Source: Cryomorphaceae bacterium (lineage in GTDB: Bacteria; Bacteroidota; Bacteroidia; Flavobacteriales; Schleiferiaceae). From it: 25,129 nt of DNA. Both the position numbers and the translations under genes were made by a program. The stretch is from positions 1 through 25,129 of the forward strand of contig JAIUMB010000008.1 in NCBI GenBank assembly GCA_022565745.1, written 5' to 3'. The notes beneath the pieces are model-generated. The model made no database searches and was not told the DNA's origin. It saw only the letters and a list, made by a program, of their open reading frames with translations. This document shows positions 7,693 to 15,096 of the stretch, piece by piece (the stretch's first letter is position 1; every line of letters starts with the position of its first letter).

Positions 7693-8773
7693 GGATGGGG
7701 GGATTGATTCTACCTCATAATACAAGTTGTTCATAGTTTGGATACCATTTACAAAGGAATGCAGATAAAATAACAGCAAAAGCTAACCACATCCGAAAAT
7801 TTCGCTCTTAAACATTGACTTATTCATCAATGAATCAGGCTGCAGCCCCCTACTTAGCTAGGCAAACGCATAAAAGTGCCTTAACTAAACAAGAGCCTTA
7901 TACAATTGATTCCTAATAAGGCAATTAAATCAAACGATAAAGACAATCTAAAACACCATAAGCTTATGCGTTAGATGCTTGTATATCACATTCCGTTCAC
8001 GAATACGAGCTATTTCTTCGATGGTGATGGCACAGCTTTGAGGCATGTCATCGTTTCAGGGCATGTCACATCTTCAATGCTTATCACAAAACTTTCAACA
8101 AAAGGCCCAACGCTCCGTCAGGCCTTTCGCTTTAGCGAAACCTCTGTGTCCTCTGCGCTTCTCAAAACAAAACCAACCAAACAAGAAAATTATTCCCAAA
8201 TGAAATCCAAACCCATATGAACCTTACCAAAATTCCTTTGCGGTAAACAAAACCATCCCGTTTCTATTATTGCACGCTCATGAACCCCAACCATTCATTA
8301 AAATTCAACCATTTAAACCCTCCATGACTGCATGCTTAGGGGGCATTTTAAAACAGATACAGCATCAAAGTCCTCAATCTAATTAAAGCTTAATGCGTTT
8401 GTCCTGTCTACATAGCCCTTTTGAAAATCACTTCACTTTCAATCATTGAATTCACAACAAACACCCCAACAAAATTCATTTGCTATACCCCATTTGAATT
8501 GGCTTAACTTTTGATAAGTTGGATCCGATTTACGCCGTTGGTTTTGATTGACTTTATTTTGAAATTCTAATGCAGACAAACTGCGTAGAGCAGCACTTTT
8601 GCAGCTACACTAACGAGTAAAACAATACGTACAACTTTGCCAAAATACATGAAAAACAAAAAGGTAGAATGAAGAGAAGATCGTTTTAGGAGCGGATTTT
8701 TTCAAACTTAAGGGGAGTTTATCAGCAAGTCATAGCGTTATTAAAAAATCAAAAGAAAACCACGTTTAATCAA
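7693..8773. other. Long intergenic region, about 1.1 kb without a convincing gene
   Basis: Frames here are short and match nothing I recognise; an 81-codon frame at 7975-8220 has low-complexity composition and no promoter. Small hairpins occur at 7895-7922 (GCCTTAT/ATAAGGC) and 8101-8140. A phrase CCTCTGTGTCCTCTGCG at 8141-8157 and CCTTTGCGGTAAAC at 8235-8248 resemble the short CTCTGTG/CTTTGCGG phrases that recur between genes in many bacteria. I see no consensus promoter for the gene at 8774. Decayed sequence or an untranslated RNA are both possible. Confidence 0.5.
8101..8140. repeat. Pair of adjoining hairpins
   Basis: AAAGGCC (8101-8107) pairs with GGCCTTT (8121-8127) over a 13-base loop. 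TTTCGCT (8125-8131) pairs with AGCGAAA (8134-8140) over a TT loop. Both 7-bp stems are perfect, but they share TTT at 8125-8127, so full pairing of both is mutually exclusive. No T run follows. Confidence 0.5.
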
Positions 8774-9592
8774 ATGAAGAACCTTTTTATCCTGCTTATT
8801 AGCATTGGAGGCGTTTCGCTTTACGCACAGAGCACGGATCAAAATTCAGAAACAGAGTTATCTGACTCAGTCAGTATCAATGCAGCACAAGAAGCAGACA
8901 CGTTGTATTATGACCCTGATATTGTAAAAGGTGCGCCCGTATTCCCTGAACCTATGATATTTGACTTGGTTCGACCACTTGGTGCCAGAAAAGGTGAGTT
9001 TGAAGCCAATACGCTCGCTTTACTACCACTTAAAGGTAGGCGATACAACGTAGATTGGGCACCCGAAATCGAATATGCCTTCGCCAACGGTTACGCCATT
9101 GAATTAGAATTACCCATGTACAATGGCGAAATTGAAGCGTACAAACTGGCTCTTCAGGGGACGTTTTCGTTTAACAAAGAGGCAACATTTATTCACGGTT
9201 GGCAATGGATTGGTGAGTATATCCTTGAAGGCCAAATTTTAGAAAACAGTTTTTTATATTTGATGGGATACGACATCGAAGGAGGGCGTTCGGTATACAA
9301 TATTGCTGGTGTCAGACATAATTTATACGACGCCTCGGCCGAAATAGCCTATATCAGTGATTGGAGCCTGCTCTACAATTTCACCCTAAACCAGAGAATC
9401 AACAAACGTATAATTTTGGCCATTGAAAACAATTACGCTTATCATCTGGATGTTGGTCATGAGTTTCGAGTCACTCCTCAAGTGCATTGGCGTATGTCAG
9501 AATTTTTCAATTTTCAGATCGGTGCTGGATACCAATGGATGCTGCATATGAAGTCACCCATAATTGCGACACGATTAATCCGCGACTTTTAA
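8774..9592 (+). CDS. Predicted outer-membrane beta-barrel protein
   Basis: The 272-residue protein starts with a signal peptide (hydrophobic 4-13, cleavage likely near YAQS at 17-20). The mature part has alternating amphipathic segments such as YAIELELPMYNG, FLYLMGYDIEGG, WSLLYNFTLNQRI and FNFQIGAGYQWML. It ends in a terminal phenylalanine (ATRLIRDF), as expected of proteins folded by the BAM complex. It resembles generic transporter-like or MetA-type barrel proteins, but I cannot name a family. It sits after a long intergenic region and converges on the EEP-family gene. Role unknown: possibly pore or envelope structure. Localisation is the confident part. Confidence 0.7.
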   Translation: MKNLFILLISIGGVSLYAQSTDQNSETELSDSVSINAAQEADTLYYDPDIVKGAPVFPEPMIFDLVRPLGARKGEFEANTLALLPLKGRRYNVDWAPEIEYAFANGYAIELELPMYNGEIEAYKLALQGTFSFNKEATFIHGWQWIGEYILEGQILENSFLYLMGYDIEGGRSVYNIAGVRHNLYDASAEIAYISDWSLLYNFTLNQRINKRIILAIENNYAYHLDVGHEFRVTPQVHWRMSEFFNFQIGAGYQWMLHMKSPIIATRLIRDF

Positions 9593-9628
9593 TTATTCGC
9601 TGTCCCTTTAACCGCATCAACACCTACG

Positions 9629-10654
9629 TTAGTCCTCACACCTCACCACATCCAAAAAAATTGGCAAGTGGTCGCTATACCCCCCATGGTACCGCATCCC
9701 AAGATACGTGCGGTAGGGTTTTTTGCCGGGGTATTTGTCGTCGTCTTCGAGTAGGTAATCTTCTTGCAGCAGGTACGCTTGTCGGTTGTGAATACACAAT
9801 GTATTGGTTCCGTTCCACAGGGCTTGGTTGACAATGGCTTGATCCAAATAACCCCAGTCTCCGCGGTATCTGTAAGAACCCATGTTATCGGGCATATCGG
9901 CCATGAGGTTGACCAGTCCGGTGGCCTTGGATGAAGGTTTGGCACCTAAGGTGTCGTGCAAACTGGCATTGTCCCATTCGTCGTTGAAATCGCCCATGAC
10001 CAAAATGGCGGCTTGAGGATTGATATTTTCGATGGAGTCGATAACAGCTTTTAAGGTGGCGGCAGCGGCAAAACGGTTGGGCTCCGACTTGGCTTGTCCG
10101 CCGTAGCGCGACGGCCAGTGATTGAAAAACACGTGCAGTGTATCCCCCAAAGTCAGTCCTTTGAGATAGAGAATATCTCGTGTACTAAAATTTGGCTTAT
10201 CGGAACGCTTAACGGGGATGGCCCGCATGTAGAGCAGTTCAAACTTATCGGGACGGTAGAATGCTGCGACATCAATACCACGCCAGTCGGGTGATTCTTC
10301 GTGGGCAATTTGATACCCCGCGTCTTTGATGATGGGATGATTGGCCAATTTGTCCAAAACCGTTCTATTTTCAACCTCACAAAAACCTATAACCTCTACC
10401 GGCTCCCAACCACCAATATTTCTGATGACTTTGGCCAAATCGGTGGTTTTCTTTTCCCAGCGGTAATTGGTCCACCGATAGTCACCTTCGGGTGTAAACG
10501 CTTCGTCGCGAATGGTGCTGTCGTTTTCCGTGTCGAAGAGGTTTTCTACATTGTAAAAACCGATCCGTATGCCATCATTGCCACGCGCTTCAAATGACTG
10601 TGCGTTGCAAGATACCGCGTGAAATATAGTGAATATGATTAGTAGTATGCGCAT
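9629..10654 (-). CDS. Endonuclease/exonuclease/phosphatase (EEP) family protein, exported
   Basis: With the ATG at 10654 the product has 341 residues. It opens with a signal peptide (MRILLIIFTIFHAV) and then SCNAQ, cleavable either as a weak lipobox at Cys16 or after NAQ. EEP-fold motifs follow in order: FYNVENLFD (33-41), the catalytic glutamate region FCEVEN (91-96), GIDVAAFYRP (126-135), NHWPSR (179-184), MGDFND (220-225) and the C-terminal YSDHLPIFLD (326-335). These give a metal-dependent phosphodiesterase, likely a periplasmic nuclease or phosphatase; substrate unknown. The frame extends upstream to a GTG at 10702 through a hexamer repeat encoding His-Arg repeats, which I reject because it would put HRHRHR ahead of a clean signal peptide. 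It lies downstream of the META-like lipoprotein gene on the same strand. Confidence 0.88.
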   Translation of the reverse strand: MRILLIIFTIFHAVSCNAQSFEARGNDGIRIGFYNVENLFDTENDSTIRDEAFTPEGDYRWTNYRWEKKTTDLAKVIRNIGGWEPVEVIGFCEVENRTVLDKLANHPIIKDAGYQIAHEESPDWRGIDVAAFYRPDKFELLYMRAIPVKRSDKPNFSTRDILYLKGLTLGDTLHVFFNHWPSRYGGQAKSEPNRFAAAATLKAVIDSIENINPQAAILVMGDFNDEWDNASLHDTLGAKPSSKATGLVNLMADMPDNMGSYRYRGDWGYLDQAIVNQALWNGTNTLCIHNRQAYLLQEDYLLEDDDKYPGKKPYRTYLGMRYHGGYSDHLPIFLDVVRCED

Positions 10655-10670
10655 GGTAATAATGTTACTT

Positions 10671-10842
10671 TGACGATGACGATGACGATGACGATGACTC
10701 ACGAATGTATAGGTATTAGACCTTTCAATATGTTAACTGCACAGTCTTAGTCAATGTCTTGACGATGACGATGACTCATGAATGTATAGGTATTTAACGT
10801 TTTAGTATGTTAACCGCCAAGTCTTAGTCTTAGTCATAATCT
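10671..10842. repeat. Imperfect tandem duplication (about 85 bp x2) carrying a TGACGA hexamer repeat
   Basis: Copy A (10671-10759) starts with four TGACGA units and TGACTC; copy B (10760-10842) starts with two units and TGACTC. Both continue with CAyGAATGTATAGGTATT, then TATGTTAACyGC and AGTCTTAGTC. The copies differ by two hexamers and scattered substitutions. Copy A lies directly upstream of the EEP gene's ATG at 10654. On the minus strand each copy contains TACATTCG or TACATTCA, near matches to the TAnnTTTG promoter box. Confidence 0.8.
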
Positions 10843-11237
10843 TAATCCCCCTTTCGCTTCAATGCAATAGACCGCTTTCCTTTCAACAATAAGGCATCGC
10901 CGTCTATTTCATAAGACTCCACGTTTGATAGTGACTCAATTAATGTTTGGGCAAACTCCGAATCACAACACGCCTCTGTACACGCCAACACGTCAATATT
11001 TAAATTGCCACAAGTGCAAGCATTATAAGTTGAACCGCATGTATTCACCTCTAACCTAACATTCATCTCATCTTTATCTGTGAAGGTCATTAGATACGCC
11101 TCGGGCGCATCTTCCCAATTGGAATTATCTGATTTTTTTATTTGCAACACCTCCCATTCGCCAACAATGGCGTTGTTTTGTTTTTTGCATGCCACGGAAA
11201 AACACAGCAGCAAACCCAGTGCTAATAACTTGTTCAT
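10842..11237 (-). CDS. META/HslJ-like lipoprotein, cysteine-rich
   Basis: The 131-residue product has a lipoprotein signal peptide ending in lipobox SVAC with the lipidated Cys17, followed by KKQNN. The mature domain opens IVGEWEVLQIKKSD and closes with the pattern VESYEIDGDALLLKG, which fits the META (HslJ-like) fold of small envelope lipoproteins. The fold assignment rests on this pattern only. The middle carries six cysteines within 25 residues (67, 74, 76, 86, 90, 91; TCGSTYNACTCG and ACTEACC). These are unusual for the family and could form disulfides or bind a metal. It is divergent from the TIGR03032-type gene and upstream of the EEP gene. Function unknown. Confidence 0.7.
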   Translation of the reverse strand: MNKLLALGLLLCFSVACKKQNNAIVGEWEVLQIKKSDNSNWEDAPEAYLMTFTDKDEMNVRLEVNTCGSTYNACTCGNLNIDVLACTEACCDSEFAQTLIESLSNVESYEIDGDALLLKGKRSIALKRKGD

Positions 11238-11335
11238 ACGTTAATGTTTTATGAAGTAAAAATACGTAAAAAAATGAAGCGAAAAGAATTTACAATAGCG
11301 GTGTTTCCTACTTTAGCCAAAAATATAAATGATTT

Positions 11336-12412
11336 ATGTCTACGCCTTCACTTACACCCTTTAGCATTCGCTACACACCAAATTTCCCTGAGCTTTTACA
11401 TCGCTTAAACGCATCCATTGCCATCAGTACGTATCAAGCTGGAAAGTTGATTTTTTTGTCGGCAAAAGACGAAAACCAACTCATACAACTACCCAGAACA
11501 TTTGAAAAACCGATGGGTTTTTGTTATGACTCGGTGAACCAAAAACTAGCGCTTGCCTGTAAAAGTGAGATCATCACCTTTGCCGGTTCATCGTCTTTAG
11601 CGATGCATTACCCCAAATCACCCGGGGTATACGACATGATGTTTTTACCCAGGCTCACGTATCACACCAACGCCCTAGACATCCACGACCTGCACTACGG
11701 AAAAGACGGAGCTTTATTTGCCGTCAACACCTTGTTTTCTTGTATTGTTACGTTTGACGACAACCACAACTTCACCCCTTACTGGACGCCGCCTCAAATT
11801 GACAAGTTGGCGTCGGAGGACCGCTGTCACTTAAACGGCATGGCCATGGAAAACGGATTACCGCGGTATGCTTCTGCTTTTAATCGTGGAAACACCCCGC
11901 AAAGTTGGCGCGATAACATTACAAAAACTGGAGTGATTTACGACGTTAAAACCAACGAAGTGATTGTAGACAATTTACCCATGCCCCACTCACCCAAACT
12001 CATTAATGGCGAACTTTATGTGCTATTGAGTGCCACGGGTGAAATCGCCAAAATCAACCGAGAAAAAGGCGATTATGAAGTGATTGCCAAACCTGGTGGA
12101 TTTTTAAGGGGTATGTGCGCACACGGTGAATACTTGTTTGTTGCCCATAGTAAGCTGCGCAAAAACTCATCTACCTTTGCCAAGCTCCCCATAAGTGACG
12201 AGGCTCAACAATGCGGCATCATTGCCATTCACCTCCCCACAAAAAGTATTGTAGGAAAAATGTTTTACGAGATGAGCGTTGATGAAATTTATGACATAAC
12301 TTTGTTTAATGGGATAAGACGTCCCAATATTTTAAACACCATAACTGACTCCTACCAAGCTGCACTGTCTACACCGAACAGTACATTTTGGTCTAAACCC
12401 AAACAATCATGA
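11336..12412 (+). CDS. TIGR03032 family protein
   Basis: The 358-residue protein has no signal peptide. It carries the family hallmarks as I recall them: STYQAGKL at residues 31-38, VNTLFSC at 130-136, the DRCHLNGMA block at 162-170, MPHSPKL near 216 and GFLRGM near 255. The pattern of short strands suggests a beta-propeller, and the family's molecular role is not known. Its last codon overlaps the start of the next gene (ATGA at 12409-12412), so it is translationally coupled to a T9SS-secreted FG-GAP protein. The start ATG at 11336 follows a near-consensus TACTTTAG box at 11309-11316 by about 20 bases. Family assignment is firm; function is open. Confidence 0.85.
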   Translation: MSTPSLTPFSIRYTPNFPELLHRLNASIAISTYQAGKLIFLSAKDENQLIQLPRTFEKPMGFCYDSVNQKLALACKSEIITFAGSSSLAMHYPKSPGVYDMMFLPRLTYHTNALDIHDLHYGKDGALFAVNTLFSCIVTFDDNHNFTPYWTPPQIDKLASEDRCHLNGMAMENGLPRYASAFNRGNTPQSWRDNITKTGVIYDVKTNEVIVDNLPMPHSPKLINGELYVLLSATGEIAKINREKGDYEVIAKPGGFLRGMCAHGEYLFVAHSKLRKNSSTFAKLPISDEAQQCGIIAIHLPTKSIVGKMFYEMSVDEIYDITLFNGIRRPNILNTITDSYQAALSTPNSTFWSKPKQS

Positions 12413-13722
12413 ACAAAAACTACGCACGCGCACTACGCTTTGTCAAGCAAATGCGCATTGAGCTTGAGCATCTTCTAAAAAATCCTTCTACAAATGAAGT
12501 GAAAATTAGAAGCTTAATCAACAAAATCAAATGCACCATTCTTCGATTGCGAAGACGGTTTCACAAAGCACAAATTCGCCATGCGTTGGGTGGTTTGGCC
12601 ATACTTTTTGGACTGACAAATGCACCTGAAATTGCTGCACAAACCTTTGCACCGGGTGTTACAAACCCCTTTGGGTTAACACCCACCAGCTATCTCAATC
12701 TACCTTCTCTTGTCGACATCGATGGTGATGGCGATTTAGATATGGTGAGCGTAGAAGACTACGGTGTTATAAATTTCTTTCAAAATACAGGTAGCGCCAC
12801 CAACCCGCAGTTTGCCGCACCATCATTTCCAGCTTGGATCCCTGATACCGTATTAATTGACTTGGCCTTTGGCGACTTAGATGGCGATGGCGACTATGAC
12901 ATAATGGGCGTTTCTTACTATGGCGATGTCTATTACTACGAAAATACGGGGTCTGCAACCAACCCGCAATTTGCTACTGGAATAAGCAATCCATTTAATA
13001 TCAATTCTGGAATAATCACAACTGGTTCCCCGACTTTAATCGACATGGACGGCGATGGTGATTTGGATTTGTTTATATCTGATTATTATGGAGGCATCCT
13101 GTACTACGAAAACACGGGTAGTGCTTCAGCGCCAAACTTCAGTACAGCTGCGGTTGCAAATCCTTTTAACATTCCTGTATCCAGCGTCTTTAGAATAGCA
13201 ACATTTGCCGACTTAGATGGTGATGGTGATGCGGATTTACTGACCTGCGAATTATACGGTGATGTAAAGTATTATGAAAATACGGGATCAGCAACCAATC
13301 CACAATTTGGTACAGAGCAAAACAATCCCTTTGGATTTACAGGAATGAATACAATAAGTAAGTTTACCGCTGGTGACATTGACGATGATGGTGATCTTGA
13401 TTTGTTTATGGGTGTTGATGGGTTTTATTCAGCCAACTACAACGCCAATACTATTTTTTTTGAAAACACATCGCCTACCAACAGTACCGAAGCGTTCCGC
13501 AAGATACGCTTAACGGTTTCCCCCAATCCAACAACGGATATGGTTCACATCGAAACAGATGCGCATGTGAAAGCCGTTCGCATCACCAACATGGACGGGA
13601 AAGTGATTCGTGAAACAACGCATAAAGATGTTTCTCTAGGTGATCTTCCTGCCGGTGTGTACTTCCTCTCGATTGTGGATGAAAACAACGCAGAGCGAAG
13701 AGAGCGGGTGATTAAGCAGTAG
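12409..13722 (+). CDS. FG-GAP/VCBS repeat protein with T9SS type A sorting domain (copy 1)
   Basis: The 437-residue product carries five calcium-loop repeats of the DxDGDGDxD type at about 103-111, 156-164, 212-220, 268-276 and 323-331. The first four are followed by a yFENTG-like strand, the usual FG-GAP/VCBS propeller pattern. Residues 366-437 form a T9SS C-terminal sorting domain, with VSPNPTTDMVHIE, a central ITNMDGKVI, then GVYFLSIVDEN and final VIKQ. The N-terminus is odd: about 57 basic, partly helical residues precede the hydrophobic core HALGGLAILFGLT, with cleavage likely after AAQ at 78. It should cross the inner membrane by Sec and the outer membrane by T9SS, with the tail removed. 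It overlaps the TIGR03032 gene by four bases and has a paralog just downstream. Confidence 0.88.
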   Translation: MNKNYARALRFVKQMRIELEHLLKNPSTNEVKIRSLINKIKCTILRLRRRFHKAQIRHALGGLAILFGLTNAPEIAAQTFAPGVTNPFGLTPTSYLNLPSLVDIDGDGDLDMVSVEDYGVINFFQNTGSATNPQFAAPSFPAWIPDTVLIDLAFGDLDGDGDYDIMGVSYYGDVYYYENTGSATNPQFATGISNPFNINSGIITTGSPTLIDMDGDGDLDLFISDYYGGILYYENTGSASAPNFSTAAVANPFNIPVSSVFRIATFADLDGDGDADLLTCELYGDVKYYENTGSATNPQFGTEQNNPFGFTGMNTISKFTAGDIDDDGDLDLFMGVDGFYSANYNANTIFFENTSPTNSTEAFRKIRLTVSPNPTTDMVHIETDAHVKAVRITNMDGKVIRETTHKDVSLGDLPAGVYFLSIVDENNAERRERVIKQ

Positions 13723-13731
13723 TACTTTGTC

Positions 13732-13782
13732 TTTTGGAAACGTAGTATAAGCAATAATCTACAATATGCTACGTTTCCAAAA
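13732..13782. repeat. 14-bp perfect inverted repeat between the FG-GAP paralogs
   Basis: TTTTGGAAACGTAG (13732-13745) is the exact reverse complement of 13769-13782, across a 23-base spacer. There is no T run on either strand directly after the stem, so it is not a standard terminator. It starts 10 bases after the stop of copy 1. It could be an RNA-stabilising hairpin, a weak terminator or a recombination remnant. Confidence 0.75.
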
Positions 13783-13829
13783 TAAATCAACCTACAAGGG
13801 TAATACTCACTTTCAAAACATCATCGATC

Positions 13830-15023
13830 ATGAAAACAAACTCTACTACACAAAATAAGTTTACTAAAAAATCAAACCACAAATCGTCAAGTCTACTGAA
13901 AGGCTTACTATTGGTATTCTTTTTTTCATTTGGAACGACAGCAAGCGCACAAACCTTTGCCCCGGGCATCACCAATCCTTTTGGACTAACGCCCGTTAAT
14001 ACAGTAAACTACCCCGTTTTAATTGATATTGATGGAGATGGCGATCTAGACATTGTCACTTCTGAGTTATTTGGTCAACTGGTGTATTTTGAAAATATTG
14101 GTACAGTAAGCAGTCCTCTATTTGCCGCTCCTCTTCGTCCAAACTGGAAAACAGATACCCTTTTAGTCAATTTTACAGACATCGATAATGATGGCGATTA
14201 TGACATGATTGGCATCGATTTTAATGGTAACATTTATGTTTATGAAAATGTAGGATCATCTACCAACCCTCAGTTTGCCAGTGGCGTTATTAACCCTTAC
14301 AACATCAACAACAGTGTGCTTTCTCAAGGCTTATTAGAACTTGTAGACATCGACAATGATGGTGATCTCGATCTTTTTGCCGGGTTGACAAACGGTAGTA
14401 TTTACTTTTTTGAAAATATCGGAACGTCTAATTCTCCTGATTTTGGAAGCACACCTGTGCTCAACCCATTTGGTTTAGACTCTTTTCCAAGCAACAGAAT
14501 ACCAACCTTTATTGATATTGATGACGATGGTGATTATGATCTGCTGGTCAATACCATTTTTGGAGAGCTGCATTATTACGAAAATATCGGCTCTGCTTCA
14601 AGCCCTCAGTTTGGCCCTAGACAGGTTAATCCATTCAACCTATCCATTCCCAACGGACTGTCTAAGTTTGCAAAAGGCGATATTGATGACGATGGTGATA
14701 CAGACCTAGTTCTAGGCGCTATGAACCTCAGCAATCAAGATTCAGCACAATTCATTTTCTTCGAAAATCAAATGGTTAATGTCAGTATCAAAAGGTTTTT
14801 TGAGAAGTCCGTAAACGTTTTTCCCAATCCCACCACAGGTATGGTGCACATCGAAACAGATGCGCATGTGAAAGCCGTTCGCATTACCAACTTGGACGGG
14901 AAAATCATCCGTGAAACAACACAGAAAGATGTTTCTCTAGGTAATCTTCCTTCCGGTGTGTACTTCCTCACAATTGTGGATGAAAACAACGCCGTTCGCA
15001 TTGAGCGGGTGATTAAGCAATAA
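13830..15023 (+). CDS. FG-GAP/VCBS repeat protein with T9SS type A sorting domain (copy 2)
   Basis: The 397-residue paralog of the upstream gene has a conventional signal peptide (hydrophobic 22-39, cleavage after ASA at 40). The mature start QTFAPGITNPFGLTP is shared with copy 1. Five DxDxDGDxD calcium loops sit at about 66-74, 117-125, 173-181, 229-237 and 284-292, followed by the T9SS domain at 326-397 (VFPNPTTGMVHIE to VIKQ). It is predicted to be secreted or surface-attached, possibly binding ligands through the propeller; no ligand can be named. It converges on the Pif1-like gene. The sorting-domain DNA is much closer to copy 1 than the repeat region is. Confidence 0.88.
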   Translation: MKTNSTTQNKFTKKSNHKSSSLLKGLLLVFFFSFGTTASAQTFAPGITNPFGLTPVNTVNYPVLIDIDGDGDLDIVTSELFGQLVYFENIGTVSSPLFAAPLRPNWKTDTLLVNFTDIDNDGDYDMIGIDFNGNIYVYENVGSSTNPQFASGVINPYNINNSVLSQGLLELVDIDNDGDLDLFAGLTNGSIYFFENIGTSNSPDFGSTPVLNPFGLDSFPSNRIPTFIDIDDDGDYDLLVNTIFGELHYYENIGSASSPQFGPRQVNPFNLSIPNGLSKFAKGDIDDDGDTDLVLGAMNLSNQDSAQFIFFENQMVNVSIKRFFEKSVNVFPNPTTGMVHIETDAHVKAVRITNLDGKIIRETTQKDVSLGNLPSGVYFLTIVDENNAVRIERVIKQ

Positions 15024-15036
15024 ATTTATTGTTGGT

Positions 15037-15063
15037 GTAGACACATCGTTTGATGTGATCTAC
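15037..15063. terminator. Possible hairpin between convergent genes
   Basis: GTAGACACATC (15037-15047) pairs with GATGTGATCTAC (15052-15063) with one bulged A and a GTTT loop. It lies in the 73-base gap between two convergent genes. There is no clear T run, so a terminator role is only suggested by position. Confidence 0.3.
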
Positions 15064-15096
15064 ATCAACTCTATATTAATAATCAAACATCATTTC

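Noticed and set aside
7895..7922. GCCTTAT/ATAAGGC hairpin as a uvrB terminator
   Set aside because: It is 200 bases past the stop and has no T run.
7975..8220. 81-codon plus-strand frame in the long intergenic region
   Set aside because: It runs through hairpins and low-complexity sequence, has no promoter box and matches no family I recognise.
10655..10702. Upstream GTG start for the EEP-family gene adding MSHRHRHRHR
   Set aside because: The extension is the translation of the TGACGA repeat and would displace a clean signal peptide at the ATG at 10654.
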